From positions 3,534,001 through 3,598,000 of the forward strand of contig NZ_JACCAC010000001.1 of the NCBI RefSeq assembly GCF_013409425.1: a DNA stretch of 64,000 nucleotides, read 5' to 3'. The DNA comes from Nocardioides perillae (GTDB taxonomy: Bacteria > Actinomycetota > Actinomycetes > Propionibacteriales > Nocardioidaceae). Made by a program: the position numbers and the translations under genes. Below are positions 24,873 through 33,729 of the stretch, one piece after another (within the stretch, counting starts at the first letter, position 1; every line of letters starts with the position of its first letter). The notes below the pieces were generated by a model. It saw only the letters and a program-made list of their open reading frames with translations, was not told the DNA's origin and did no database searches.

Positions 24873-25327
24873 GCACCGCAGCCCCCACCCTCGACGACGT
24901 CCGCTCCCTCACCGAGGAGGTGTGGGCCAGCTTCCTCGGGGAGGCCGAGCCGCTCCTGCCCGGCGCCGGCGGTCCCACCGGCGGCTGGTCCGCCGCGATC
25001 ACCGTGACCGGTGGCTGGGAGGGCATGGTGACCGTCGAGCTGACCGACCGCGTCGCCGCGGCCGTCACCCAGCAGATGCTCGGCATGGCCGAGGACGAGG
25101 TCGCCTCCGACGAGGACGTCGCCGACGCGGTCGGCGAGCTGGTCAACATGGTCGGCGGCAACGTCAAGAGCCTGATGCCCGGCCCCAGCACGCTGTCGTT
25201 GCCCGTGGTGGCCGTGGGCCGCGTCGCGCGCCCCTCCGACGCCGTCGAGGCCTGCCGCGTCGAGGCCAGCTGGCTCGGCGAGCCGGTCGTCGTCTCCGTC
25301 CACGTCTTCGGCGCGGCCGCCGCCTGA
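24869..25327 (+). CDS. cheX: CheX-like CheY-P phosphatase
   Basis: 152 residues. The CheC/CheX/FliY phosphatase signature ExxN is present as Glu90-Asn93 in VGELVNMVGGNVKSLMPG, followed by the expected proline. Its beta-strand layout fits CheX. ATG 24869 overlaps the cheY stop, supporting CheY-P as its substrate. There is no CheZ in the window. Confidence 0.85.
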   Translation: MSTAAPTLDDVRSLTEEVWASFLGEAEPLLPGAGGPTGGWSAAITVTGGWEGMVTVELTDRVAAAVTQQMLGMAEDEVASDEDVADAVGELVNMVGGNVKSLMPGPSTLSLPVVAVGRVARPSDAVEACRVEASWLGEPVVVSVHVFGAAAA

Positions 25328-25382
25328 GCGCGCCCCGCCGCAGCACCACCTCCCCTGCACCGACCCACCCGAAGGACGTCCC

Positions 25383-25754
25383 GTGAAGATCCTCGTCGCC
25401 GACGACTCCCGCGTCATGCGCCAGATCGTCATCCGCACCCTGCGCCAGGCCGGCTTCGGCGGGCACGACGTCGTCGAGGCCGAGAACGGCCGCATCGCGA
25501 TGGACGCCGTGCTGGCCGACGCCCCCGACCTCGTGCTCTCCGACTGGAACATGCCCGAGATGAACGGCATCGACTGCCTCGTCGGGCTGCGCGCCGCCGG
25601 CTGCGCCGTGCCCTTCGGCTTCGTCACCTCGGAGGGCTCCGACGACATGCGGGCCCGTGCGGCCGCGGCCGGCGCCCTCTTCCTCATCGCCAAGCCGTTC
25701 ACCGCCGAGACCTTCGCCGAGGCCCTCTCGGCCGTCCTGGCACCCACCGGCTGA
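25383..25754 (+). CDS. Second CheY-like response regulator
   Basis: 123-residue single receiver domain (DDSRVMRQI, Asp54 in VLSDWNMPEMNG, Thr in GFVTSEGSDD, Lys in LIAKPFTAET). It differs enough from the first CheY to act in a separate branch, for example as a phosphate sink. A CheC/CheX-like gene follows 14 bases later, repeating the cheY-cheX order. Confidence 0.9.
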   Translation: MKILVADDSRVMRQIVIRTLRQAGFGGHDVVEAENGRIAMDAVLADAPDLVLSDWNMPEMNGIDCLVGLRAAGCAVPFGFVTSEGSDDMRARAAAAGALFLIAKPFTAETFAEALSAVLAPTG

Positions 25755-25768
25755 GGAGGTCGCCCGCT

Positions 25769-26251
25769 GTGTCGACCGTCCACCTCCCCGGACCCATGGA
25801 GGTCCGCGAGCTCCTCGCGGACCTCCTCGGGCGCGAGGTCACGCTCAGCACCACCTCGCCCTTCGCCCCGGGCCCCTACAACCGGGCGACGTACGGCGTG
25901 TACGTCGACGACGCGCTGCGGGTGCGGGCGCTGATCGCGCTCGACATGCCCCTCTCGGCCTACGGTGCCGCCGCGATCGGGCTGGTGCCGCCGGCCGGGG
26001 CCCTCGACGCGATGGAGGCGGGCCGACTGCCCGACACCCTGCGCGAGAACCTCTCGGAGGTCTTCAACATCGCGGCCTCGACCTTCAACGTCGCCGGGGC
26101 CGAGCACCTCCGCCTGCACGCCGTGCACCACGTCGGCGACCAGGCCCCGCACGACGTGGAGGCCCGGGCCCTGACGCTCGGCCGCCGCGAGGACCTGCGC
26201 ATCGACGTCGCCGGCTACGGCGGCGGACGGCTCTCGGTCATCCTCACCTGA
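25769..26251 (+). CDS. CheC/CheX-like protein paired with second CheY
   Basis: 160 residues. One helix, LRENLSEVFNIAASTFNVAG, carries Glu97 and Asn100 in the ExxN arrangement of CheC/CheX phosphatases; the rest is too divergent for firm assignment. GTG 25769 follows GAGGAGG. Context (directly after a cheY, near cheR-cheY-cheX) supports a second phosphatase or a receptor-coupled adaptor. Confidence 0.65.
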   Translation: MSTVHLPGPMEVRELLADLLGREVTLSTTSPFAPGPYNRATYGVYVDDALRVRALIALDMPLSAYGAAAIGLVPPAGALDAMEAGRLPDTLRENLSEVFNIAASTFNVAGAEHLRLHAVHHVGDQAPHDVEARALTLGRREDLRIDVAGYGGGRLSVILT

Positions 26252-26300
26252 CGCTCGCAGCTCCCCTCACCCGACCCGGGCGGCCCCACGTGGCCACCCG

Positions 26301-26364
26301 GGTCGTGGCGCACCCGGGTCGTGGCGCACCCAGGTCGTGGCGCACCCAGGTCGTGGCGCACCCG
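26301..26364 (+). repeat. Four tandem 16-bp repeats upstream of flgB
   Basis: Unit GGTCGTGGCGCACCC plus A or G, four contiguous copies. Located in the 288-bp gap between the CheX-like gene and flgB, just before the DosR-like boxes. Sixteen bases is not a multiple of a helical turn; no function is evident. Confidence 0.9.
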
Positions 26365-26403
26365 GGACCACCCGGTCCCGGACCAGACCGGGACCTCCGT
26401 CCC
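26364..26403 (+). promoter_or_regulatory. DosR-like boxes upstream of flgB
   Basis: GGGACCTCCGTCCC (26390-26403), identical to the fliM box, ends 37 bases before the CTCA of the flgB promoter. A longer palindrome GGGACC-N4-GGTCCC (26364-26379) lies 25 bp upstream centre to centre, the same distance as between the two cheA boxes. Confidence 0.65.
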
Positions 26404-26440
26404 GACCTCGGACCCGATCGGCGACGACCGCCGCCGACGG

Positions 26441-26468
26441 CTCAGCCCGGGCGGGGCAGCGCCGAAGG
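26441..26468 (+). promoter_or_regulatory. FliA-type promoter of the flgB operon
   Basis: CTCA (26441-26444), 16 bases, GCCGAAGG (26461-26468). It should drive flgBC-fliEFGHIJ, the hydrolase, fliK, flgD and flgE, which are linked by overlaps or short gaps. Confidence 0.75.
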
Positions 26469-26539
26469 GCCCCGCGAGCACGGAACGCTCACCCCCGCCG
26501 AAGGACCGGCACCCGATCTCCTCGTCATGGAGGGATGTC

Positions 26540-26920
26540 GTGTCCTTCGCCACCGACGGTCTGGTGACCGACGGCGTCAGCCGGGCGCTGCACAGCGCGC
26601 TCAACGGCGTCGCCCTGCGCCAGTCGACGATCGCCGACAACATCGCGAACGTCGACACCCCCGGCTACCGCGCCCGGGCCGTCGCCTTCGAGGACTCGCT
26701 GCGCTCCGCCCTGGTCTCCGGGGCGTTCGAGGTCCCGGGTGCCGACCCCGTCGTCGCGACCGCGGCCCTGACCGAGACCCCGGTGGGTCCCGACGGCAAC
26801 TCCGTCGACCTGCGCAAGGAGACGCTGGCCGCCGTCCAGTCGCAGTTCCAGTACCAGATGCTGACCCGCGCGGTCTCGGACAAGTTCGACCTCGTCCGCA
26901 CCGCCGTGACGGGACAGTGA
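26540..26920 (+). CDS. flgB: Flagellar proximal rod protein FlgB
   Basis: 126 residues. LHSALNGVALRQSTIADNIANVDTPGYRAR is the rod-protein N-terminal motif and YQMLTRAVSDKFDLVRTAV its C-terminal helix. GTG 26540 follows GGAGGGA. First gene of the basal body/hook operon. Confidence 0.95.
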   Translation: MSFATDGLVTDGVSRALHSALNGVALRQSTIADNIANVDTPGYRARAVAFEDSLRSALVSGAFEVPGADPVVATAALTETPVGPDGNSVDLRKETLAAVQSQFQYQMLTRAVSDKFDLVRTAVTGQ

Positions 26921-26927
26921 GCTGACC

Positions 26928-27320
26928 GTGGGCGCCTTCGACTCCCTGCGCATCGCCAACTCGAGCCTCGGCATGCACCAGACCTGGCTCGACTCGCTGG
27001 CCAACAACATCTCCAACGCCAACACCGTGAAGTCCACCGACGAGGAGGCCTTCCGCTCGCAGATGGTCGTCGCCCGCGCCCGCCCCGGCGGCGGCGTCGA
27101 GGTGGCCGGCATCGCCGAGGGCGACCCCGAGGGCCGCCTCGTGCACAGCCCCGACCACCCGCTGGCCGACGCGGAGGGCTACGTGCGCTTGCCCGAGGTC
27201 GACATGGCCAGCCAGATGAGCCAGCTCGTCATGGCCCAGCGCGGCTTCCAGGCCGCGGTCCAGGTCACCAAGAACGCCCAGGAGACCTACTCCTCGGCCC
27301 TCACGATCGGACGTGCCTGA
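26928..27320 (+). CDS. flgC: Flagellar proximal rod protein FlgC
   Basis: 130 residues with [40 protein letters not shown] and the C-terminal [20 protein letters not shown], all FlgC features. Start GTG 26928, seven bases after flgB; the stop overlaps the fliE start. Confidence 0.95.
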   Translation: MGAFDSLRIANSSLGMHQTWLDSLANNISNANTVKSTDEEAFRSQMVVARARPGGGVEVAGIAEGDPEGRLVHSPDHPLADAEGYVRLPEVDMASQMSQLVMAQRGFQAAVQVTKNAQETYSSALTIGRA

Positions 27321-27649
27321 TGAGCATCGGCGGCATCGAGCCGGTCGGCTTCACGCCGTACGTCCCCCCGACGGTCGCCCCGTCGGCCAGCGGCCCCGCC
27401 ACCTCGGTGTCGGGCCCCTCGGCCCCCGGCGCCGCCTTCGGCGACATGGTGCTCGACGGCATCGACCGGCTCGCCGCGGTGCAGGCCAAGAGCGACGGCC
27501 TCGCCGTGCAGGCCGCGACCGGTGACCTCACCAACCTCCACGACTACACGATCGCGGCCACCGAGGCCGCCGTGACCACCCAGCTGACCGTCGCCGTCCG
27601 CAACAAGGCGGTCGAGGCGTTCAACGAGATCATGCGGATGCAGGTCTGA
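27320..27649 (+). CDS. fliE: Flagellar MS ring-rod junction protein FliE
   Basis: 109 residues. After a Pro/Ser-rich N-terminus, the helical part [20 protein letters not shown] and [20 protein letters not shown] is typical FliE. ATG at 27320 overlaps the flgC stop. Confidence 0.94.
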   Translation: MSIGGIEPVGFTPYVPPTVAPSASGPATSVSGPSAPGAAFGDMVLDGIDRLAAVQAKSDGLAVQAATGDLTNLHDYTIAATEAAVTTQLTVAVRNKAVEAFNEIMRMQV

Positions 27650-27654
27650 GCACG

Positions 27655-29262
27655 ATGAAGGACAACCTCACCCGGAGCCTCACGCGGGCCCAGCGGTCGT
27701 TCACCGCCTTCACCACCGGCCAGAAGGTCGTCGCGGTGCTGGGCACGGGCGCGCTGCTGCTCGCCGCGTTCATGGTCTTCAGCTGGGCCAGCAAGCCCGC
27801 CATGACCCCGCTCTTCTCCAACATGTCGGCCGAGGACACCGCGGCCGTGGTGGAGGAGCTCACCGCCCAGGGCGTGCCCTACGAGATCGCCGGCGGCGGC
27901 ACCACGGTCATGGTCCCCCAGGACACCGTCTACGAGACCCGCATCGCGCTCTCCGGCGAGGGCCTGCCGGCCAGCAGCGGCCAGGGCGGCTACTCGATCC
28001 TCGACGGCCAGGACCTGTCGACCTCGGAGTTCCAGGAACAGACCGACTTCAAGCGGGCCATGGAGGGCGAGCTCTCCCGCACCATCGAGGGCATCGACGG
28101 CGTCGGCACGGCCGTCGTGCACCTCGCGCTGCCGCAGAAGGAGGTCTTCGCCGACGAGCAGGAACCCGCGACCGCCTCGGTGCTCGTCAGCACGAGCCCC
28201 GGCGCCGCGCTCTCCCCCGAGCAGGTGCAGTCGGTCGTGCACCTCGTCGCCTCGAGCATCGACGGCCTCGACCCCGACCGGGTGACGGTGGCCGACGGCG
28301 CGGGCACCCTGCTCACCCCGCCCGCGGACTCCGCGATGGGCGCGGCCTCGACACGGGCGCAGCAGGTCAGCGAGGTCCAGGACGAGATGACCCGCCGGAT
28401 CCAGGCGACCCTCGACCGGATCGCCGGCCCGGGCAACGCCACCGTGCAGGTGACCGCCGACCTCAACTTCGACCAGACCGTCACCGAGTCGACCCGCTAC
28501 GAGCCCGACCCCGACAACCCGCCGTTGTCCTCCAGCGAGCAGACCGAGACCTACGAGGGCGCCGGCGGCGGCCTCGGCACGGTCGGCGGCGTCGTCGGCC
28601 CCGACGGGCAGATGGAGGGCACCGACGGCACCGTCGACGGGGCGTCGTCCTACGAGAAGTCGACCCGCACCCAGGACAACGCGATCGACACGATCACGGA
28701 GGTCCGCGAGTCCGCCCCCGGCGAGATCGACAAGCTGGGCATCGGCGTCGTGATCGACTCCGGCAACGCTGCGGCGATCGACCCCAACCAGGTGCAGCAG
28801 CTCGTGGCCGCCACCGTCGGTGTCGACCCCCGGCGCGGCGACACCATCAGCGTGTCGTCGATGCCCTTCGACCGCTCCGCGGAGGAGGCGGCCGCCGCCG
28901 AGATCGCCGCGGCCGAGGCCGCCGACGCGAAGAGCGCCCAGATGACGCTCTTCCGCAACGCCGGGCTGGGCCTGCTCATCGCCCTCCTGGTCGTGGTGGC
29001 CTGGCTCAAGAGCCGCAAGAAGGGCAAGCAGCGCGCCGAGGCCACGACGTACGTCGTGGAGCAGCTCCGCGCCGACGCCGCCGCCCGTGCTGCGGCCGCC
29101 CAGCAGGCCGCGCTCGAGGCGCAGACGCCGGCGATGGCCGCGCTCGCGCAGTCCGAGAACGCCCTGACCGACGACCTGCGCGACGAGCTCGCCTCGCTCG
29201 TCGAGCGTCAGCCCGAGGACGTCGCCGCGCTGCTGCGCGGCTGGCTGGTGGAGAAGCCCTGA
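27655..29262 (+). CDS. fliF: Flagellar MS-ring protein FliF
   Basis: 535 residues. Transmembrane helix about residues 22-44, then the ring-building motifs GVPYEIAGGGTTVMVPQDTV and LALPQKEVFADEQEPATASV, a linker, the second helix about 437-457 (NAGLGLLIALLVVVAWLKSR) and the FliG-binding C-terminus ELASLVERQPEDVAALLRGW. The stop overlaps fliG (TGATG). Confidence 0.97.
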   Translation: MKDNLTRSLTRAQRSFTAFTTGQKVVAVLGTGALLLAAFMVFSWASKPAMTPLFSNMSAEDTAAVVEELTAQGVPYEIAGGGTTVMVPQDTVYETRIALSGEGLPASSGQGGYSILDGQDLSTSEFQEQTDFKRAMEGELSRTIEGIDGVGTAVVHLALPQKEVFADEQEPATASVLVSTSPGAALSPEQVQSVVHLVASSIDGLDPDRVTVADGAGTLLTPPADSAMGAASTRAQQVSEVQDEMTRRIQATLDRIAGPGNATVQVTADLNFDQTVTESTRYEPDPDNPPLSSSEQTETYEGAGGGLGTVGGVVGPDGQMEGTDGTVDGASSYEKSTRTQDNAIDTITEVRESAPGEIDKLGIGVVIDSGNAAAIDPNQVQQLVAATVGVDPRRGDTISVSSMPFDRSAEEAAAAEIAAAEAADAKSAQMTLFRNAGLGLLIALLVVVAWLKSRKKGKQRAEATTYVVEQLRADAAARAAAAQQAALEAQTPAMAALAQSENALTDDLRDELASLVERQPEDVAALLRGWLVEKP

Positions 29263-30278
29263 TGACGACGACGACCCTCGCCGGGATCGGCGTGCGCAAG
29301 GCCGCGATCCTCATCATCCAGATGGGGCGCGAGAAGGCCGCCAAGGTGATGGCCCACCTCGCCGAGACCGAGGTCGAGGCGATCTCGGCCGAGATCGCCC
29401 GGCTCGAGCAGATCGGCGCCGCGGAGACCGAGTCGGTGCTCACCGAGTTCCGCGACATGGTCACCGCGCGCACCCACATCTCCCAGGGCGGGCTCGCCTT
29501 CGCCCAGTCGGTGCTCGAGCAGAGCCTCGGCAGCGAGCGCGCGGCGGAGATCATCGAGCGGCTCAACGCCGCCGCGGTGAAGATGCCGTTCCAGTTCCTG
29601 CACCGCGCCGACCCCGCGCAGCTGCGCTCCTTCATCGTCGACGAGCACCCGCAGGTGATCGCGCTGGTGCTGGCCCACATGACCGCCGACAAGGCCGCGC
29701 TGCTGCTCTCCGGCCTGGCGCCGGCCCAGCAGGCACAGGTCGCGCACCGGATCGCGGTCATGGACCGCACCTCCCCCGAGACCGTCCGCGCCGTCGAGGC
29801 CACGCTGGAGCGGAAGCTCAGCTCGATGCTGCAGCCGCAGGAGATGTCGCGGGTCGGCGGCCTCGACCCCCTGGTCAACATCATCAACCGGGCCGACCGC
29901 TCGACCGAGCGGCAGATCGTCGAGGGCCTCGAGGCACTCGACTCCCAGCTCGCCGACGAGGTCCGCAGCCGGATGTTCATGTTCGAGGACATCGTCAACC
30001 TCGACGACCGCTCGGTGCAGCAGGTGCTGCGCCAGGTCGACGGGCCCAGCCTGGCCCTCGCGCTCAAGGGCGTCGCGGACCACGTGCGGGCCAAGATCAC
30101 CAGCAACCTGTCCGAGCGCGCGGCCCAGAACCTGCTGGAGGAGGTCGAGATGCTCGGCGCGGTCCGCCTCGCCCAGGTCGAGGAGGCCCAGCAGGCCGTC
30201 ATCCGCGCCATCCGCCAGCTCGAGGAGCAGGGCCAGATCATGGTCCGCAGAGGAGGCGAGGATGACTTCGTCGTCTGA
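29262..30278 (+). CDS. fliG: Flagellar motor switch protein FliG
   Basis: 338 residues, the torque-bearing rotor protein. VRKAAILIIQMGREKAAKVM (N-domain), the EHPQ motif in VDEHPQVIALVLAHM, and the charged torque helix region SRMFMFEDIVNLDDRSVQQV are present. The C-terminal 17 bases overlap fliH in another frame. Confidence 0.97.
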   Translation: MTTTTLAGIGVRKAAILIIQMGREKAAKVMAHLAETEVEAISAEIARLEQIGAAETESVLTEFRDMVTARTHISQGGLAFAQSVLEQSLGSERAAEIIERLNAAAVKMPFQFLHRADPAQLRSFIVDEHPQVIALVLAHMTADKAALLLSGLAPAQQAQVAHRIAVMDRTSPETVRAVEATLERKLSSMLQPQEMSRVGGLDPLVNIINRADRSTERQIVEGLEALDSQLADEVRSRMFMFEDIVNLDDRSVQQVLRQVDGPSLALALKGVADHVRAKITSNLSERAAQNLLEEVEMLGAVRLAQVEEAQQAVIRAIRQLEEQGQIMVRRGGEDDFVV

Positions 30279-30957
30279 GCGCGTCACCCCCCACACCTTC
30301 CGCACCCTGCCGACGCCCGAGCTCCGCACCGGCGACTGGACGCGGCTGGGCGACGACACCGTCCTCGGCGACGCCGTCACCGAGCGGGCGCTGGCCGGCC
30401 TCGCCGAGAGCACCCGCTCGGCCGCCCGCGCGCAGGGCTACTCCGTCGGCTGGGCCGAGGGCCGCCGCGAGGCCGCGGAGGCCGCCGCCGCGCAGGCCGC
30501 CGAGGACGCCGCCGTCGCGCAGGCCGAGGAGGCCCGGCGCGAGGCCGAGCACCGCTCGCGCCTCGCCGCGCTCGACCAGGCCGCGGCCCGGCTGGCCGCC
30601 GCCGTCGCCACCACCTGCGCGGCCGTCGAGTCGCAGGCCAGCGAGCTGGCCTGGAGCCTCACCCGCGACCTGGTGGGCCACGAGCTGCGCTGCGCCGGCG
30701 AGGAGGCCGGCCCCGACGTCGTACGCCGGGTGCTCGCGGTCCTGCCCCCCGAGGCGGCCGTGGTGCGCCTGCACCCCGCCGAGGTGGACGAGCAGGTCGT
30801 GGCGGCGCTCGCGCCGCACGGCGTGCGCGCCGTCGGCGACCCCGCCCTCGCCCCCGGCGACGCCGTGGTGGAGGCGAGCGACCAGGTCGTCGACCTGCGC
30901 TTCTCGGCCGCGCTGGAGCGCCTGGCCCTCGTGCTCGCCCCGGGGGCCCGCGCGTGA
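30262..30957 (+). CDS. fliH: Flagellar export ATPase regulator FliH
   Basis: 231 residues. Middle part has helix repeats (GYSVGWAEGRREAAEAAAAQ) and a long Ala/Glu coiled coil, followed by a C-terminal globular domain typical of FliH. It binds and holds the ATPase FliI, encoded next with a 4-base overlap. ATG 30262 lies inside the end of fliG with GGAGGCGAGG upstream. Confidence 0.88.
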   Translation: MTSSSERVTPHTFRTLPTPELRTGDWTRLGDDTVLGDAVTERALAGLAESTRSAARAQGYSVGWAEGRREAAEAAAAQAAEDAAVAQAEEARREAEHRSRLAALDQAAARLAAAVATTCAAVESQASELAWSLTRDLVGHELRCAGEEAGPDVVRRVLAVLPPEAAVVRLHPAEVDEQVVAALAPHGVRAVGDPALAPGDAVVEASDQVVDLRFSAALERLALVLAPGARA

Positions 30958-32282
30958 GCACCCTGTCCCCCGCGCTGGTCGCGCGCGCCCGCACGGCCGC
31001 CCGCCCGCTGGTGCTCGGCCGCGTCTCCGAGCTGGTCGGCCTGCACCTGGTCGTGACCGGCCTGCCGGCCGCCGTCGGCGACCTGGTGCGCATCGAGCCC
31101 GCCGGTCCCACCGCGTCGGGCAGCGGCGCGCCCGTGCTCGCCGAGGTCGCCGCGAGCCGCACCGACGGCCTGGTGTGCCTGCCGCTCGGCCCCACCACCG
31201 GCCTGCAGGTCGGCGCCCACGTCCACCACACCGGCGGGCCGCTGCGCGTGCGCGTCGGCGACGAGCTGCGCGGCCGCGTGCTCGACGGCCTCGGCCGCCC
31301 GGTCGACGGCGGCCCGTCGCTCGACCACCTGCGCTCGGTCGTCGTCGAGCACCGTGCCCCCGACGCCCTCTCCCGCCCCCGCATCGACACCCAGCTCGGC
31401 CTCGGGGTGCGCGCCATGGACGCGCTGACCCCCTGCGGCCGCGGCCAGCGGATCGGCATCATGGCCGGCTCCGGCGTCGGCAAGTCGAGCCTGCTGTCCA
31501 TGATCGCCCGCGGCTCCGACGCCGAGGTCGCCGTCATCGCCCTGGTCGGCGAGCGCGGCCGCGAGGTGCGCGAGTTCATCGAGAACGACCTCGGCCCCGA
31601 GGGCCTGGCGCGCTCGGTCGTGGTGGTGGCCACCTCCGACGCGCCCCCGGTCGAGCGGCTGCGCGCCGCCTTCGTGGCCACCCGCATCGCGGAGTCCTTC
31701 CGCGACGACGGCCGCCACGTCGTGCTCATGATGGACAGCCTCACCCGCGTCGCCATGGCGCAGCGCGAGATCGGCCTGTCGGCCGGCGAGCCCCCGACGA
31801 CCCGGGGCTACCCGCCCAGCGTCTTCGCGCTGCTGCCGCGCCTCCTCGAGCGCGCCGGCACCTCGCCGACCGGCAGCATCACGGGCCTCTACACGGTGCT
31901 CGTCGAGGGCGACGACATGCAGGACCCCGTCGGCGACACCGCCCGGTCGATCCTCGACGGCCACATCGTGCTCACCCGCCGGCTCGCCACCTCGGGCCAC
32001 TTCCCCTCCATCGACGTGCTCGAGTCGATCTCGCGCGTCGTCTCGGCGGTGACCACGCCGGAGCAGCGCGAGGCCGCGACCCTGCTGCGGCGCATGCTCG
32101 CCGCCCACCGCGACGTGCGCGAGCTCGTCGAGATCGGTGCCTACGTGCGCGGCACCGACCCGGTGGCCGACGCGGCGCTGGAGCGGATGCCCCGCATCGA
32201 CGCCTTCCTGCGGCAGTCGATGGACGACAGCACCCCCACCGCTGAGACCTGGCAGCGGCTGCAGCAGCTGGTGGCGGCGTGA
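30954..32282 (+). CDS. fliI: Flagellum-specific export ATPase FliI
   Basis: 442-residue ATPase related to F1-beta. Walker A GSGVGKSS near residues 172-179, Walker B in [20 protein letters not shown], followed by [20 protein letters not shown]. It dissociates cargo from chaperones at the flagellar export gate. GTG overlaps fliH; its stop overlaps fliJ. Confidence 0.97.
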   Translation: MSTLSPALVARARTAARPLVLGRVSELVGLHLVVTGLPAAVGDLVRIEPAGPTASGSGAPVLAEVAASRTDGLVCLPLGPTTGLQVGAHVHHTGGPLRVRVGDELRGRVLDGLGRPVDGGPSLDHLRSVVVEHRAPDALSRPRIDTQLGLGVRAMDALTPCGRGQRIGIMAGSGVGKSSLLSMIARGSDAEVAVIALVGERGREVREFIENDLGPEGLARSVVVVATSDAPPVERLRAAFVATRIAESFRDDGRHVVLMMDSLTRVAMAQREIGLSAGEPPTTRGYPPSVFALLPRLLERAGTSPTGSITGLYTVLVEGDDMQDPVGDTARSILDGHIVLTRRLATSGHFPSIDVLESISRVVSAVTTPEQREAATLLRRMLAAHRDVRELVEIGAYVRGTDPVADAALERMPRIDAFLRQSMDDSTPTAETWQRLQQLVAA

Positions 32283-32740
32283 GCGCGACGACGCGTGGCC
32301 GCGTGCACGAGGCCGACCGCGGCATGCACGCCGTCGCGCGGGTCCGCGAGGTGCGCGAGCAGGACAGCCGCCTCGGCCTGCAGCAGGCGAGCGCCGAGCA
32401 GCGCGATCGCGAGGCGCGGCTCGCGGAGCTGCACCGCCACGTCGAGGCCTCGCCGGTCTTCGAGGCCGGCAGCGCCGCGACCTTCCTGGCGCTGCGCGCG
32501 TCGATGACCGCGCTCGGCGAGGCCGTCGGCGAGGCGCGCGAGGAGGTCGACGCCAGCCGTCGCATCACCGACGCCGCCCGCGAGCACTGGCAGCGCGACC
32601 ACTCCCGGCTGCGCGCGGTCGAGACGCTGCTCGAGACCCGCGCCGCCGAGCGGGCCGCGGAGCGCGCCCGGCGCGAGGCGGCCCGCCTCGACGAGGCCGC
32701 CACCCAGCTGTGGCTGCGCCGGTCGGAGGTGGAGCAGTGA
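32279..32740 (+). CDS. fliJ: FliJ-like export ATPase stalk protein
   Basis: 153 residues, Arg/Glu/Ala-rich and predicted to form a long coiled-coil hairpin ([20 protein letters not shown] through [20 protein letters not shown]). Assigned as FliJ from coiled-coil nature, size and position right after fliI, as sequence conservation is low in this family. Confidence 0.8.
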   Translation: MSATTRGRVHEADRGMHAVARVREVREQDSRLGLQQASAEQRDREARLAELHRHVEASPVFEAGSAATFLALRASMTALGEAVGEAREEVDASRRITDAAREHWQRDHSRLRAVETLLETRAAERAAERARREAARLDEAATQLWLRRSEVEQ

Positions 32741-33729
32741 GCGTCGCCGACGTGTCCTCCCGCATCGCCGCGATCCAGTCGCAGCTGGCGATGCTGGCGC
32801 CCCGCACCACGGGGAGCGCCGCGGCCTTCGCGTCCTCGCTGCAGTCCGCCGGCGCGACCGCGACCGCGACGGCGTCCGCCGCCCCGTCGAGCGGGAGCAG
32901 CGCCCAGGCCGCCTCGGTCGTCGCCGAGGCGAAGAAGTACGTCGGCATGCCCTACGTCTGGGGCGGCTCCTCGCCGGCCGACGGTGGCATGGACTGCTCG
33001 GGCCTCGTGCAGTACGTCTACGGCAAGCACGGCATCGACCTCCCGCGCGTCTCGGCCGACCAGGCCCGCACCGGCTCCCCCGTCGCGTCGCTGGCCGAGG
33101 CCCGCCCCGGCGACCTGATCGCCTGGGACAACTCCGGGCGCAACGTCGGGGCCGACCACATCGCGATCTACCTCGGCGACGGCAAGATGCTCGAGGCCCC
33201 GCGCACGGGTCTCGACATCCGGATCACCACCATCGACGCCGCCGGCCACGGCGCTCCCGACTACATCCGCCGGGTGCTGCCCGAGGGCGCGGGCGGGACC
33301 GGCGGGGCCTCGGGCGCCGCCGCGGTCTCCGGTCGCCAGGTCGCCGGCGCGACGCCCTTCGCCGACCTCTTCAACCGCGCCGCCGCCAAGCACGGCGTCG
33401 AGGCGCCGCTGCTCGCCGCCGTGGCGCGGCAGGAGTCCGGCTTCGACCCGCGCGCGGTCAGCCACGCCGGGGCCCAGGGCCTCATGCAGCTCATGCCCGC
33501 GACCGCCCGCGGTCTCGGCGTCACCGACTCCTTCGACCCCGTGCAGGCCGTCGACGGCGCCGCGCGCCTGCTGCGCGACCTGCACGACCGCTTCGGCAGC
33601 ACCCCGCTCGCCCTGGCCGCCTACAACGCCGGGCCGGGCGCCGTCCTGCGCTACGACGGCATCCCGCCCTACCCCGAGACGCAGCAGTACGTCCGCTCCG
33701 TCATGTCGATGCTCGGAGGCGCAGCGTGA
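32737..33729 (+). CDS. Two-domain peptidoglycan hydrolase: NlpC/P60 plus lytic transglycosylase
   Basis: 330 residues. NlpC/P60 endopeptidase (about 58-185; Cys87 in [14 protein letters not shown], His141 in [10 protein letters not shown]) followed by an SLT-type transglycosylase (about 205-325; Glu233 in [10 protein letters not shown], then [18 protein letters not shown] and [13 protein letters not shown]). No signal peptide or membrane helix is seen, so export through the flagellar type III apparatus is inferred, making it a functional stand-in for the rod-cap hydrolase FlgJ. It sits between fliJ and fliK with start-stop overlaps on both sides. Confidence 0.92.
   Translation: MSVADVSSRIAAIQSQLAMLAPRTTGSAAAFASSLQSAGATATATASAAPSSGSSAQAASVVAEAKKYVGMPYVWGGSSPADGGMDCSGLVQYVYGKHGIDLPRVSADQARTGSPVASLAEARPGDLIAWDNSGRNVGADHIAIYLGDGKMLEAPRTGLDIRITTIDAAGHGAPDYIRRVLPEGAGGTGGASGAAAVSGRQVAGATPFADLFNRAAAKHGVEAPLLAAVARQESGFDPRAVSHAGAQGLMQLMPATARGLGVTDSFDPVQAVDGAARLLRDLHDRFGSTPLALAAYNAGPGAVLRYDGIPPYPETQQYVRSVMSMLGGAA

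Noticed and set aside
26301..26364. Short CRISPR-like array
   Set aside because: Units are contiguous 16-mers without spacers, and there are no cas genes nearby.
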